DNA of 64,000 bases from Sulfuritalea sp. (GTDB lineage Bacteria > Pseudomonadota > Gammaproteobacteria > Burkholderiales > Rhodocyclaceae), in assembly GCA_030651305.1 (NCBI GenBank), contig JAUSCI010000046.1:186001-250000 (forward strand), written 5' to 3'. This document shows positions 17,230-26,495 of this stretch, piece after piece. Numbering within the stretch: position 1 is the stretch's first letter; every line of letters begins with the position of its first letter. The notes below the pieces were generated by a model. That model had not been told where the DNA came from and searched no databases. It saw only the letters and a list, made by a program, of their open reading frames with translations. The position numbers and the translations under genes are program-made.

Positions 17230-18591
17230 ATGGCAAAAAAAGTGTTCATCCGCACCTTCGGCTGCCAGATGAACGAATACGACTCCGACAAGATGGCCGA
17301 CGTGCTGGCCGGCGACGGCGGCGCAGTCAGGACGGAAAACCCCGAGGAAGCCGACATCATCCTGTTCAATACCTGCTCGGTGCGCGAAAAGGCACAGGAG
17401 AAGGTGTTCCACGACCTCGGTCGGGTCAGGCACCTGAAGCAGCTCAACCCGAATCTGGTGATCGGCGTCGGCGGTTGCGTCGCCAGCCAGGAAGGCGCGG
17501 CCATCGTCGCCCGCGCGCCCTACGTCGATATCGTCTTCGGCCCGCAGACCCTGCACCGCTTACCGCAAATGATCGCCGCGCGCCGCAGCAGCGGACGGTC
17601 CCAGGTCGATATTTCCTTTCCGGAAATAGAGAAGTTCGACGCCCTGCCTCCGGCCAGCGTTACCGGCGCCTCGGCCTTTGTCACGATCATGGAGGGTTGC
17701 TCCAAGTATTGCAGCTTCTGTGTCGTGCCCTACACGCGCGGCGAGGAAGTCTCGCGCCCGCTGGCCGACGTGCTCGCCGAAATCGCCGGACTGGTCGAGC
17801 GGGGCGTGCGCGAATTCACCCTGCTGGGCCAGAACGTCAATGCCTATCGGGGCAGCATGGACGACGACGGCGAGACTGCGGACCTGGCGTTCCTGATCGA
17901 AACCATGGCCGACATGGAAGGCATCGAACGCATCCGCTATACCACGTCGCATCCGCGCGAAATGACGCAAAGGCTGATCGACGCCTACCGCAGCACGCCA
18001 AAACTCGTCTCGCATCTGCACCTTCCGGTACAGTCCGGCTCGGACCGGATTCTGGCGGCGATGAAGCGCGGCTATTCGGTGCTCGAATTCAAGTCGCTGG
18101 TCAGAAAGCTCAGGGCGGCAAGGCCCAACCTATCGCTCTCCTCCGACTTCATCATCGGCTTCCCCGGCGAAACCGAAGAGGATTTCGAAAAGACCATGCG
18201 CCTGGTCGAGGAGCTGAACTTCGACGCCAGTTTCTCTTTTGTCTACAGCCCGCGTCCCGGCACGCCCGCCGCCGAAATGGCCGACGACACGCCGCCGGAG
18301 TTGAAGATCCAGCGCCTGACACGCTTGCAGAAAACAATCGAAGCACAGGCGCTGAAAATCAGCCAGGCGATGGTCGGCACGATGCAGCGCGTCCTCGTCG
18401 AAGGCCACGCCAGAAAGGATGCCAGCGAACTGGCCGGACGCACCGACAACAATCGAGTGGTCAACTTCGCCGGAAACGAAAGCCTGATCGGTCGTTTTAT
18501 TGATGTAAAAATAACTGCCGCGCTGCCCCACAGCCTGCGTGGCGAACTCGTCAAACTTCCCGAACTGACAGACACGGCAGTTCACGGCTGA
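17230..18591 (+). CDS. miaB: tRNA-i6A37 methylthiotransferase MiaB
   Basis: This 453-residue radical-SAM enzyme adds the 2-methylthio group to isopentenyl-A37 of tRNA. The N-terminal cluster cysteines lie in [22 protein letters not shown] and [11 protein letters not shown]. The radical-SAM CxxxCxxC is [19 protein letters not shown]-terminal TRAM domain is visible ([13 protein letters not shown] to [14 protein letters not shown]). It heads the conserved miaB-phoH-ybeY-corC-lnt order. Its TGA stop is in the same reading frame as phoH, which follows without a standard start codon. Confidence 0.97.
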   Translation: MAKKVFIRTFGCQMNEYDSDKMADVLAGDGGAVRTENPEEADIILFNTCSVREKAQEKVFHDLGRVRHLKQLNPNLVIGVGGCVASQEGAAIVARAPYVDIVFGPQTLHRLPQMIAARRSSGRSQVDISFPEIEKFDALPPASVTGASAFVTIMEGCSKYCSFCVVPYTRGEEVSRPLADVLAEIAGLVERGVREFTLLGQNVNAYRGSMDDDGETADLAFLIETMADMEGIERIRYTTSHPREMTQRLIDAYRSTPKLVSHLHLPVQSGSDRILAAMKRGYSVLEFKSLVRKLRAARPNLSLSSDFIIGFPGETEEDFEKTMRLVEELNFDASFSFVYSPRPGTPAAEMADDTPPELKIQRLTRLQKTIEAQALKISQAMVGTMQRVLVEGHARKDASELAGRTDNNRVVNFAGNESLIGRFIDVKITAALPHSLRGELVKLPELTDTAVHG

Positions 18592-18618
18592 GACAGCAAA
18601 CCACCCGGACCAGACATT

Positions 18619-19596
18619 CTGAGAACTTCGCCCCGCCCGCTGACGCTTTCCCTGCAGCCGCTCGACAACGCGCGGCTACAGAACCTGTGCGGAGCACTGG
18701 ACGAAAACCTGCGCCAGATCGAGGCTGCCTTCGATGTCACCATCAGCCGCCGCGGCCAGCATTGCCGGATCAGCGGCGACCCGACGCAGTCGCAACTGGC
18801 AGCCACCGCCTTGCAGCAGTTTTACGAACAGGCGAGCGAGCCGCTGTCGATCGACGAACTTCAACTCGGTCTGGTGGAAATCGCACGCAACCGCAACAGA
18901 ACTGCCTCCGCGCCGCCCAATGCCGGTCTCTTGACGAAGAAGCACGACCTGCATGGACGAACGCCCAACCAAGCGAAGTATCTGCGTGACATCCAGGAAC
19001 ACGACATCACCTTCGGCATCGGCCCGGCCGGTACCGGCAAGACTTATCTGGCGGTCGCTTCCGCCATCGATGCCTTCGAGCGCGACCTGGTCAGCCGCAT
19101 CGTCCTCACCCGTCCGGCGGTAGAGGCCGGCGAACGGCTGGGCTTCCTGCCCGGCGACCTGGCGCAGAAAATCGACCCCTATCTGCGGCCGCTCTACGAT
19201 GCGCTGTACGACCTGATGGGCTTCGAAAAGGTGTCCAAACTGTTCGAGAAGCAGAGCATCGAGATCGCACCGCTGGCCTACATGCGCGGCCGCACGCTGA
19301 ATCATGCCTTCATCATCCTCGACGAGGCGCAGAACACCACGCCCGAACAGATGAAAATGTTTTTGACCCGCATCGGCATCGGCGCCAAGGCAGTGGTCAC
19401 CGGCGACGTGACGCAGATCGACCTGCCGCGCGGGCAGAAGTCCGGGCTGGTCGAAGCGCGCCGCATCCTGGCCGATGTGCGCGGCCTGGCTTTCACCGAC
19501 TTCGACGCCTCGGATGTGGTGCGCCACCCGCTGGTGGCACGCATCGTCGATGCCTACCAGAAACATGACGCCGTCCGCCAAGCGCCGACTGCCTGA
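18619..19596 (+). CDS. ybeZ: PhoH-like ATPase (YbeZ)
   Basis: The protein has the PhoH Walker A motif [14 protein letters not shown], the conserved [19 protein letters not shown] and the Walker [10 protein letters not shown]. Similarity to the family begins well upstream of the first ATG/GTG/TTG in frame, the TTG at 18811. [20 protein letters not shown] matches the usual N-terminal KH-like domain and is encoded from 18637. Between the miaB stop and this block no ATG, GTG or TTG exists in frame; the plausible starts are CTG 18619 (chosen) or ATT 18616. From CTG the protein has 325 residues. PhoH/YbeZ works with YbeY in rRNA and RNA metabolism. Confidence 0.87.
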   Translation: MRTSPRPLTLSLQPLDNARLQNLCGALDENLRQIEAAFDVTISRRGQHCRISGDPTQSQLAATALQQFYEQASEPLSIDELQLGLVEIARNRNRTASAPPNAGLLTKKHDLHGRTPNQAKYLRDIQEHDITFGIGPAGTGKTYLAVASAIDAFERDLVSRIVLTRPAVEAGERLGFLPGDLAQKIDPYLRPLYDALYDLMGFEKVSKLFEKQSIEIAPLAYMRGRTLNHAFIILDEAQNTTPEQMKMFLTRIGIGAKAVVTGDVTQIDLPRGQKSGLVEARRILADVRGLAFTDFDASDVVRHPLVARIVDAYQKHDAVRQAPTA

Positions 19597-20023
19597 GCTG
19601 CGCCTTTCGGTCCAGTATCCCGGCGGCAAGGACGGCGCACCGACTCGCCCGCAGCTTCGCCGCTGGGTGCGCGCGAGTTGCACCACGCCAGCGGAGGTGA
19701 CTGTTCGTTTCGTCGGCAGCGAAGAGGGCCGGAGCCTCAACCGCGATTACCGCCAGAAGGACTACGCCACCAACGTGCTGTCTTTTCCCTACGAATCAGG
19801 CTCCCGCCTCAGCGGCGATCTGGTGCTGTGCCTGCCGATCGTGGCAAGCGAGGCAGGGGAACAGGGAAAGTCGCTGCAAGCCCACTTCGCCCACCTGATC
19901 GTGCATGGTATGCTGCATTTGCAGGGCTATGACCACGAGACCGGCCGCGCCGATGCCGAACGCATGGAGGCGCTGGAGCAGAAGATTCTCGATACTCTGG
20001 GTTATCCCGATCCTTACGCGTAA
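19565..20023 (+). CDS. ybeY: Endoribonuclease YbeY
   Basis: This 152-residue metalloprotein takes part in 16S rRNA 3' maturation and ribosome quality control. The zinc motif is intact (LIVHGMLHLQGYDHE, near residues 114-128), and the family motifs EGRSLNRDYRQKDYATNVLSF precede it in two parts. ATG 19565 overlaps phoH by 32 bp. The C terminus (LGYPDPYA) is also typical. It sits between phoH and corC as in many proteobacteria. Confidence 0.96.
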   Translation: MTPSAKRRLPELRLSVQYPGGKDGAPTRPQLRRWVRASCTTPAEVTVRFVGSEEGRSLNRDYRQKDYATNVLSFPYESGSRLSGDLVLCLPIVASEAGEQGKSLQAHFAHLIVHGMLHLQGYDHETGRADAERMEALEQKILDTLGYPDPYA

Positions 20024-20026
20024 ATA

Positions 20027-20881
20027 ATGGACCCATCCAGTAGACCCAGTCTGATCGAACGGCTTTCCGCTCTTCTGCTGCGCGAACCAGAAGACCGCGA
20101 ACAACTCCTCGCACTGCTGCATGGAGCCTTCGAGCGCCATCTGATGGACGCCGACGCGCTCTCGATCATTGAAGGCGCTCTCTCCGTCGCCGACATGGCG
20201 GTGCGCGACATCATGGTGCCGCGCGCGCAGATGGATGTGGTGGATATCAACGATACGCCGGAGCAGATCGTCGAGATCGTGCTCGAAACGGCCCACTCGC
20301 GCTTTCCCGCCATCGGCGAGAGCAAGGACGACGTGCTCGGCATCCTGCTGGCCAAGGACCTGCTACGCTATTTCGCCGGCAAGGAATTCGACCTGCGCGA
20401 TACCCTGCGCCCGGCGATCTTCATTCCCGAATCGAAGCGGCTCAACGTGCTGCTGCGCGAATTCAGGGCGTCGCGCAACCACATGGCGATCGTGGTCGAC
20501 GAATACGGCGGCGTCGCCGGACTGGTCACCATCGAAGACGTGCTGGAGCAGATCGTCGGCGACATTGAGGACGAATACGACTTCGATGAAACCGCCGACA
20601 ACATCGTCAGGGACAACACCGGCCGCTACCGGGTCAAGGCCGTGACCGAAATCGGCGACTTCAACGCCGCTTTCGCCACCGGATTTTCGGACGAGAATTT
20701 CGACACCGTGGGCGGTCTGGTGATTCATCACCTGGGCCGGCTGCCCAAGCGCAACGAGGTGGTCAACATCGAGGGCCTGCGCATGCAGATTCTGCGTGCC
20801 GACAGTCGTCGCGTGCATACGTTGCTGGTCGATCCGCAGAAGGATCTGCCGCTCGCAACGCCTCTCGCCGCGGACGAATGA
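20027..20881 (+). CDS. corC: CorC/YbeX-family CBS-domain protein
   Basis: This 284-residue protein has two CBS domains (VRDIMVPRAQMDVVDIND near residues 60-80 and the second around LREFRASRNHMAIVVDEYGG) and a C-terminal CorC_HlyC domain (TVGGLVIHHLGRLPKRNEVV). It has no DUF21 membrane domain, as for E. coli YbeX. Members are linked to magnesium/cobalt efflux and, through operon context, to ribosome metabolism. It begins three bases after ybeY and overlaps lnt by 4 bp. Confidence 0.94.
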   Translation: MDPSSRPSLIERLSALLLREPEDREQLLALLHGAFERHLMDADALSIIEGALSVADMAVRDIMVPRAQMDVVDINDTPEQIVEIVLETAHSRFPAIGESKDDVLGILLAKDLLRYFAGKEFDLRDTLRPAIFIPESKRLNVLLREFRASRNHMAIVVDEYGGVAGLVTIEDVLEQIVGDIEDEYDFDETADNIVRDNTGRYRVKAVTEIGDFNAAFATGFSDENFDTVGGLVIHHLGRLPKRNEVVNIEGLRMQILRADSRRVHTLLVDPQKDLPLATPLAADE

Positions 20882-22350
20882 CCCCGCGGCGAGCCGCCGT
20901 TGCCATGCGCGCGGCAAGTGCTGCGTTTGTTCTGGGCGCATTCTGCGTCCTCGGTTTCGCCCCATTCGGCGTCTCGCCTGCGCCGACTCTTGCGCTGGGC
21001 GGCCTGTTCTTCCTCTGGCGCAAGGCAAGCACTCCGCGCCAAGCAATGCTGCTCGGCCTGGCCTGGGGGGCGGGCTGCTTCCTGTTCGGCGTGTCGTGGA
21101 TCTACGTCAGCCTCTCGCAATTCGGCGGCATGGCGCCGCCCGCGGCGGCCGGCGCAACCCTGCTGTTCTGCCTCTATCTCGCCCTGTTTCCCGCCCTGGC
21201 CGGCGGCCTGTTTCTGCACTGGCGCAGCAACACAAGCCGCGATGTGCTGCTATTCGCCGGCTTGTGGACACTCGCCGAATGGCTGCGCGGCACGCTGTTC
21301 ACGGGCTTCCCCTGGCTGGCCGTCGGCTATTCGCAAAGTCCGCCGAGCCCGCTGGCCGGCTGGGCTTCGGTACTCGGCGTCTACGGCCTCGGATTCATTG
21401 TCGCGCTGATCGGCGGACTCGTTGGTCAAATGAGCCTCGCCGGCTGGCGCAGGCCGGCGGCATGGTTCTCGATAGTTGCGCTGCTCGGCCTCGGCGGATT
21501 GCTGCGGAGAATGGACTGGACGCAAGCGGCGGGCGCGCCCGTCACCGTGAGCCTGCTGCAGGGCAACGTGCCGCAAAGCCTGAAGTGGGACCCGAAGCGG
21601 CTGCCGCTGTCCATCGATACCTACTTGGGCCTGGCCAGGTCCCATCCGGCAACGCTCACCGTGCTGCCGGAAACCGCACTGCCCCTATACTTCAACGAAG
21701 TTCCGCGCGAGGTGCTGCGCGGCCTGACCAGCCACGGTAGCGCGCTGATCGGCGTCGCCGTCAGCACCACCGACGGCGGCTATACCAACGGCGCGGTGAC
21801 GCTGACCGCGGAGCTTGCCCCTGCCGCCTACGCCAAGCGCCATCTGGTGCCCTTCGGCGAATACGCGCCGCCGGGCTTTGCCTGGTTCTTCCGTTTTGCG
21901 CACATCCCGATGTCGGATTTCACCGCCGGTCCGCCGCGACAGGAGCCGCTGAACATCGCGGGACAACGCATCGCGCCGAACATCTGCTACGAGGATCTGT
22001 TCGGCGAGGAACTGCTTGGCGCATTGCCGGCAGCGACCTTGCTGGTGAATATGTCCAACACGGCGTGGTTTGGCGATTCGCTGGCACAACCGCAACACCT
22101 GCAGATCGCCCAGTTGCGCGCCATCGAAACCGGCCGTGTGATGCTGCGCGCCACCAACACCGGCATGACCGCCATGGTGGGCCCGGATGGCGTCATCGCC
22201 GCCGCCCTGCCGCCTTTCACCACCGCTGCGCTGGTGGTCCAGGCCCAGGGGCGCAGCGGTTTGACGCCGTATGCGCGCTGGGGCAATCTGCTGGCGCTGC
22301 TGATTGCCGCCGGCGCCTGCCTGACGGCGCTGCGGCGGAAGAAAACCTAG
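20878..22350 (+). CDS. lnt: Apolipoprotein N-acyltransferase
   Basis: This 490-residue inner-membrane enzyme adds the third acyl chain to lipoproteins. The N-terminal half holds several membrane segments and the C-terminal half is a nitrilase-like periplasmic domain. The catalytic triad is present: Glu265 (VLPETALPLY), Lys320 (AYAKRHLVPFGEY) and Cys370 (PNICYEDLFGEE). The start overlaps corC by ATGA. It ends the operon; a small gene on the other strand overlaps its last 4 bp. Confidence 0.96.
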   Translation: MTPRRAAVAMRAASAAFVLGAFCVLGFAPFGVSPAPTLALGGLFFLWRKASTPRQAMLLGLAWGAGCFLFGVSWIYVSLSQFGGMAPPAAAGATLLFCLYLALFPALAGGLFLHWRSNTSRDVLLFAGLWTLAEWLRGTLFTGFPWLAVGYSQSPPSPLAGWASVLGVYGLGFIVALIGGLVGQMSLAGWRRPAAWFSIVALLGLGGLLRRMDWTQAAGAPVTVSLLQGNVPQSLKWDPKRLPLSIDTYLGLARSHPATLTVLPETALPLYFNEVPREVLRGLTSHGSALIGVAVSTTDGGYTNGAVTLTAELAPAAYAKRHLVPFGEYAPPGFAWFFRFAHIPMSDFTAGPPRQEPLNIAGQRIAPNICYEDLFGEELLGALPAATLLVNMSNTAWFGDSLAQPQHLQIAQLRAIETGRVMLRATNTGMTAMVGPDGVIAAALPPFTTAALVVQAQGRSGLTPYARWGNLLALLIAAGACLTALRRKKT

Positions 22351-22661
22351 AGCTTGTAAGCCGCCAGGTCGATGGTAAGCGTCGGCCGTCCCATGGCCTT
22401 CATCGCGGCGCAGAGAAAGCGGCGTGCCTCCGGCGTCAGCGGGTCATAGTCGGCCGGCTTGAAATCCAGGGCGAGCAACAGAATCTGGTCGACCAGCAAC
22501 ATTTTCCCCATGGGGTTCGGAGTTTCCAGCCCGGCGGCGAGGAATTTCTCGGCGATCCAGTGCCGCGCGCTGGCGGCATCGAAAGCAGCCAGATCTTCTG
22601 CGCCCAAGGGAAAAGCATAACGCTCGCCGTTCTTCAAAACCACGCTGACCAGATGATCCAC
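22347..22661 (-). CDS. Hypothetical protein
   Basis: I do not recognise this 104-residue protein. It begins MDHLVSVVLKNGERYAFPLG and contains ARHWIAEKFLAAGLETPNPM and LTPEARRFLCAAMKAMGRPT. It has no signal peptide, membrane segment or cysteine pair. Codon use is like the neighbouring core genes, and it fills the gap between lnt and the caspase-like gene with a 4-bp tail overlap. The start ATG is preceded by AGGAGCCC on its strand, so it is probably a real gene. Confidence 0.65.
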   Translation of the reverse strand: MDHLVSVVLKNGERYAFPLGAEDLAAFDAASARHWIAEKFLAAGLETPNPMGKMLLVDQILLLALDFKPADYDPLTPEARRFLCAAMKAMGRPTLTIDLAAYKL

Positions 22662-22752
22662 GGTAGGGCTCCTTTGCGTATTGTTGACTTGACGCAGATG
22701 ATACCGGAAGCGGCGGCGGCCACCGGGTTGTCGCGATGGAAATGGCTCACTG

Positions 22753-22780
22753 TTGACCGCAAGTCGCGCAGGTCCATAAT
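22753..22780 (+). promoter_or_regulatory. Promoter of the caspase-Bug fusion gene
   Basis: TTGACC (22753-22758) and CATAAT (22775-22780) are spaced by 16 bp. The predicted transcript starts near 22787, leaving a 22-nt leader with AGAGGA before ATG 22809. This supports 22809 as start even though the frame is open for a further 740 bp upstream. Confidence 0.6.
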
Positions 22781-22808
22781 TGACACTTCATCTATCAGAG
22801 GATCCGCG

Positions 22809-25313
22809 ATGCCGTTCCGGTTTTTCCTGGCTTCGCTGTTCGCACTTGCGCTTGGCCTGCTGCCGGCCTTTCCAGCACTGCCGCAGACCGGTCAGCGCGC
22901 GGTTGCCGCGCAGCCCGCCAAGACTGACGGCAGGCGTATTGCTCTGGTGATCGGCAACGGCGATTACCAGTACCCTGACAACCTGCCCAAGCTGCCCAAC
23001 CCGACCAACGATGCGCAGGATATTGCCGAGGCCCTGCGCGGATTTGGTTTTGAAGTCATCGAGCGCAAGAACCAGACGCTCGAAGCCATGAACCAGACCA
23101 TCGCCGAATTCGGCAGCCGCATCGGCGGCAGCGAAGCGGCGCTGTTCTACTTTGCCGGGCACGGCATCCAGGTCAAGAACCAGAATTACCTGATGCCGGT
23201 GAATGCCAAGATCGACAGCGAAGCCGCCGTGCCCTATCAGGGCGTCGACATGAACCGGATCCTCGACGAAATGGACAACGCCAGGAGCGCCGTCAACATC
23301 GTCATGCTCGATGCCTGCCGCAACAATCCGATCAGCGGCAAATTCCGCTCCGGCAAATCGCGCGGTCTGGCCAGCCCGGGCAGCGCGCCGCAAGGCACCG
23401 TCATCGTCTATGCCACCGATCCGGGCAACGTCGCCGCCGATGGCGAAGGCCGCAACGGACTGTTTTCGGCCGGACTGCTGAACGCCTTCAAAGGCGGGGA
23501 TTTGAGCCTCGACGGCGTCCTCACGACAGCGAGCGAGTACGTCGAACAGAAGAGCGTCGAAAGCGATCCGACGCGGAAGCAGACGCCCTACGTCAATGGC
23601 CCGAAGACGGTACAGAAGAACTTTCATTTCCGCGTCACCGTCGATCCCGGCCGCGGCGAGATTGAAAAGACCTTCTGGACCAGCATCGAGCGCAGCACCG
23701 ATGCAACCGACTTCGAAGCCTATCTGCGCAAGTACCCCAAAGGCAGCTACCGGGCGCTGGCGGAGAACCAGCTCAGGCGCCTGAAAGCCAGCCAGCCGGC
23801 CGCGCCAAGACCGGCGGCAGTCGCCGTGCCGCCAGGGCCGACTTCTGCGCCCATGACCAGCGCAGACCCCGAAACCCAGTTCTGGAACGAAGTGAAAACC
23901 AGCGGCGCGCGGGACTACTTCGACATCTATCTCAAGCAATATCCGAAAGGCAAGTACGTCGCGCTGGCAAAGTTCGAACTCAAGAAGCTGGATGATCAGG
24001 ACAAGGCCGAGCAGGCACGGCAAGCCGCGGAGAAGGAGCAGGCCGCCCAGCGCGCCGAACAGGCAGCGTGGGACGCCGCCAAAGCCGGCACCAGCGCAGC
24101 GGCCTACGCGAGTTATCTGGACCACTACCCCAGCGGCCGCTATGCGGCACTGGCGCGGTCGGCCCAGCAGAGGTTGCTGCGCGAAGAGGACGCGCAATGG
24201 AAGACGGCACTTGACACCGCGACGCGGCCCGCGATGCAGACCTACCTGGCAAAGTACCCGAGCGGCCGCTACGTGGCGCAGGCCAGACAGAAGGAAAAGG
24301 ACTACCAGCCCGTCCCACCCCGGCCACCAGTCCCCGCAGCAACTCTAGCGATGGCGCCGGCCACCTACATCGCCGCCCGTCCGGCGGAAATTCCCGCGAC
24401 GAGTGTCAGCGGTTACCCGAACAAGCCGCTGCGGATCATCGTGCCCTTTGCCCCCGGCGGGGCCAGCGACATTGTTGCCCGTGTGCTGTCCCAAGCGCTG
24501 GCGCAACACCTGGGCCAAGCGGTCATCGTGGAGAACCGTCCCGGTGCCGGCGGCATGATCGGCGTCGACGCTGCTGCCAAGTCCGCGCCCGATGGCTACA
24601 CCATGCTCCTCGGCAGTTCGGCGAACATTTCGATTGGTCCGCAGCTGTACCGCAACATGCCGGTGAACGTCGCCACCGATCTGCTGCCGGTTGCCGTGCT
24701 TACCAATGCATCGCTGCTGCTCACGGTACATCCAGGTGTTCCAGTCAGAAGTGCAAGCGAGGTGATCGCCTATGCCAAGGCCAATCCCGAATTGCTAACC
24801 TATGCGACGTCCGGAGTAGGAAGCAGTTCCCATCTCGCGGCGGTGGCCTTCGAAACAGAAGCGGGTATCCAGATGACACACGTGCCCTACAAAGGCATGG
24901 CTCCAGCGATCGTCGATCTGCTGGGCGGCCGGGTGAGTCTTGCCTTCCTCGATCCTGCCTCGGCCGCAAGCCATGTCAAAACGGGCAAGCTGCGCGCCCT
25001 GGCCGTCACCGGGGACCGACGGCAGATTGAACTTCCCGACCTTCCCACCTTCGCCGAGCAGGGCATGCCCCGAGTGCATTTCACTCCGTGGAACGGCATT
25101 TTCGTTCCGGCGGGAACACCGGCGGCCATCGTGCGCCATCTCAATGCCGAAGTGCGCCGAGCCATGCAGCAGCCGGATCTCGTTGATGTGCTGGCACGTG
25201 GTTCGGTACAGGCTGCCCCCGGCGGGAGCAGCGAGGATTTCGCCGCTTTCGTGCGCGACGACACGGCCCGCATGGCACGCTGGATCAAGGCCGGCAACAT
25301 CCGGATCGACTAG
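22809..25313 (+). CDS. Secreted caspase-like (metacaspase) protein fused to a Bug/TctC receptor domain
   Basis: This 834-residue protein has a signal peptide (about residues 1-24) and a peptidase C14 caspase-like domain from RRIALVIGNGDY (42-53), with catalytic His118 in FAGHGIQ and Cys170 in MLDACRNNP. Four repeats with a YL..YP.G.Y core follow (near 305, 374, 436, 479; e.g. AYLRKYPKGSY) with charged linkers. From about residue 536 it is a complete Bug receptor (TctC family) domain: YPNKPLRIIVPFAPGGASDI, VIVENRPGAGGMIGVDAAAK, APDGYTMLLG, MTHVPYKG, ending AGNIRID. Bug proteins normally are separate periplasmic receptors of about 300 residues with their own signal peptide. Here there is none before the domain, so one export signal serves both. 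Its own promoter lies upstream. The domain calls are firm; the joint function is unknown. Confidence 0.92.
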   Translation: MPFRFFLASLFALALGLLPAFPALPQTGQRAVAAQPAKTDGRRIALVIGNGDYQYPDNLPKLPNPTNDAQDIAEALRGFGFEVIERKNQTLEAMNQTIAEFGSRIGGSEAALFYFAGHGIQVKNQNYLMPVNAKIDSEAAVPYQGVDMNRILDEMDNARSAVNIVMLDACRNNPISGKFRSGKSRGLASPGSAPQGTVIVYATDPGNVAADGEGRNGLFSAGLLNAFKGGDLSLDGVLTTASEYVEQKSVESDPTRKQTPYVNGPKTVQKNFHFRVTVDPGRGEIEKTFWTSIERSTDATDFEAYLRKYPKGSYRALAENQLRRLKASQPAAPRPAAVAVPPGPTSAPMTSADPETQFWNEVKTSGARDYFDIYLKQYPKGKYVALAKFELKKLDDQDKAEQARQAAEKEQAAQRAEQAAWDAAKAGTSAAAYASYLDHYPSGRYAALARSAQQRLLREEDAQWKTALDTATRPAMQTYLAKYPSGRYVAQARQKEKDYQPVPPRPPVPAATLAMAPATYIAARPAEIPATSVSGYPNKPLRIIVPFAPGGASDIVARVLSQALAQHLGQAVIVENRPGAGGMIGVDAAAKSAPDGYTMLLGSSANISIGPQLYRNMPVNVATDLLPVAVLTNASLLLTVHPGVPVRSASEVIAYAKANPELLTYATSGVGSSSHLAAVAFETEAGIQMTHVPYKGMAPAIVDLLGGRVSLAFLDPASAASHVKTGKLRALAVTGDRRQIELPDLPTFAEQGMPRVHFTPWNGIFVPAGTPAAIVRHLNAEVRRAMQQPDLVDVLARGSVQAAPGGSSEDFAAFVRDDTARMARWIKAGNIRID

Positions 25314-25382
25314 CGCGCCACCCCAGGCCGGGGACGGAAACCCTGTAAAATCTTCGCTTCCGCGAATTTCCGGGGTTTCCCG

Positions 25383-25442
25383 ATGAAGAAACAAACGACG
25401 TTTAGTTCCGACGTCACGCGCGCAGGCGCGCATGAGTCATGA
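25383..25442 (+). CDS. Possible 19-residue leader peptide before glyQ
   Basis: The first unit of the duplication encodes [19 protein letters not shown] and stops with a TGA that overlaps the glyQ ATG (ATGA). Its sequence nearly repeats the GlyQ N terminus [19 protein letters not shown]. No clear ribosome-binding site precedes either ATG. It may be an accident of the duplication or may couple translation of glyQ. There is no run of glycine codons to suggest classical attenuation. Confidence 0.35.
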   Translation: MKKQTTFSSDVTRAGAHES

Positions 25443-25494
25443 GCCAAAAACCCACTTTTAGTTCCGACATCACGCGCGCAGGCGCGCATGAGTC
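25383..25494 (+). repeat. 56-bp tandem duplication at the glyQ start
   Basis: Bases 25383-25438 and 25439-25494 are two adjacent 56-bp units, both beginning ATGA and ending CATGAGTC, with 48 of 56 positions identical; the last 38 differ at one base. Each contains the self-complementary GCGCGCAGGCGCGC. Because 56 is not a multiple of three, the first copy cannot be read through into glyQ in frame. Confidence 0.85.
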
Positions 25495-26395
25495 TTCACT
25501 GAAAGTCGGCCACGGGCCGACTTTTCAGGAAGTCATCCTGCGCCTGCAGGACTTCTGGAACAAACAGGGCTGCGTCCTGCTCCAGCCTTACGATATCGAA
25601 GTCGGCGCCGGCACCTTCCACACCGCCACCTTTCTGCGTTCGATCGGCCCCGAGCCGTGGAAAGCCGCTTACGTCCAGCCCTCGCGGCGGCCCAAGGACG
25701 GTCGCTATGGCGAGAACCCGAATCGCCTGCAGCACTACTACCAGTACCAGGTGGTGCTCAAACCAAGCCCGTCGAACATCCAGGAACTCTACCTCGACAG
25801 CCTGCGCGCGCTCGGCATCAACACCTCGGAACATGACATCCGCTTTGTCGAGGACGACTGGGAATCGCCGACACTGGGCGCCTGGGGCCTGGGCTGGGAA
25901 GTCTGGCTGGACGGCATGGAAGTCACCCAGTTCACTTACTTCCAGGAAGTCGGATCGATCCCTTGCCGACCGGTGCTGGGCGAGATCACCTACGGCATCG
26001 AGCGCCTGGCCATGTATCTGCAAAGCGTGGAAAACGTCTTCGACCTGGTCTGGGCGCCCGGCGTGACGTATGGCGACGTGTATCACCAGAACGAAGTCGA
26101 GCAATCGACCTACAACTTCGAGCATTCAGACGTCGACTGGCTGTTTGCCCAGTTCTCCAAATTCGAATCGGAAGCCAAGCGCCTGATCGGCTTGAGCCTG
26201 CCGCTGCCCGGCTTCGAGATGGTGATGAAGGCCTCGCACACTTTCAACCTGCTCGATGCCCGCGGCGCCATTTCCGTCACCGAACGCGCCGCCTACATCG
26301 GTCGTGTGCGCGCGCTGGCGAGGGAAATCGCGCAAGCCTATTTCGCTTCGCGCGAACGGCTCGGCTTCCCGATGCTGAAAGGATCCGCAACGTGA
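25439..26395 (+). CDS. glyQ: Glycyl-tRNA synthetase alpha subunit
   Basis: This 318-residue class II subunit, with GlyS, charges tRNA-Gly. The catalytic core is normal: [52 protein letters not shown], and [20 protein letters not shown] in the middle. Most homologues start a few residues before TFQ; here about 25 extra residues ([20 protein letters not shown]) precede it. They arise from the second unit of a 56-bp duplication and a following hairpin sequence. No nearer start codon exists in frame, so the extension is apparently translated. glyS follows after 100 bp. Confidence 0.95.
   Translation: MSQKPTFSSDITRAGAHESSLKVGHGPTFQEVILRLQDFWNKQGCVLLQPYDIEVGAGTFHTATFLRSIGPEPWKAAYVQPSRRPKDGRYGENPNRLQHYYQYQVVLKPSPSNIQELYLDSLRALGINTSEHDIRFVEDDWESPTLGAWGLGWEVWLDGMEVTQFTYFQEVGSIPCRPVLGEITYGIERLAMYLQSVENVFDLVWAPGVTYGDVYHQNEVEQSTYNFEHSDVDWLFAQFSKFESEAKRLIGLSLPLPGFEMVMKASHTFNLLDARGAISVTERAAYIGRVRALAREIAQAYFASRERLGFPMLKGSAT
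25499..25528. repeat. Long hairpin within the glyQ 5' coding region
   Basis: CTGAAAGTCGGCC (25499-25511) and GGCCGACTTTTCAG (25515-25528) are complementary except for one bulged base, around an ACG loop. The right arm ends in TTTT, giving a terminator-like shape. The left arm, CTGAAAGTCGGC, equals the start of dispersed-repeat copies A and B. Confidence 0.7.
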
Positions 26396-26415
26396 ACGCC
26401 AAAACAACAAAGCCG

Positions 26416-26478
26416 GCCACAGAGATCACAGAGGAAGAGCAAGACGCTTTTCTCTGTGTCCTCTGTGCCCTCTGTGGC
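26416..26478. repeat. CACAGAG-type inverted repeat, copy 1
   Basis: GCCACAGAG and a second CACAGAG on the left face CTCTGTG copies and CTCTGTGGC on the right. The element fills most of the 100 bp between glyQ and glyS. It closely resembles copy 2 behind glyS. Such CACAGAG repeats are familiar dispersed intergenic elements in proteobacterial genomes. Confidence 0.75.
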
Positions 26479-26495
26479 TGCCTGAGGTTTCAAGA

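Noticed and set aside
16393-17556. Open frame overlapping queC and the miaB start
   Set aside because: It crosses two well-supported genes and shows no family resemblance.
22788-24197. Long open frame antisense to the caspase-Bug gene
   Set aside because: Composition shadow; low-complexity translation with no domain, and the promoter and ribosome-binding site support the plus-strand gene.
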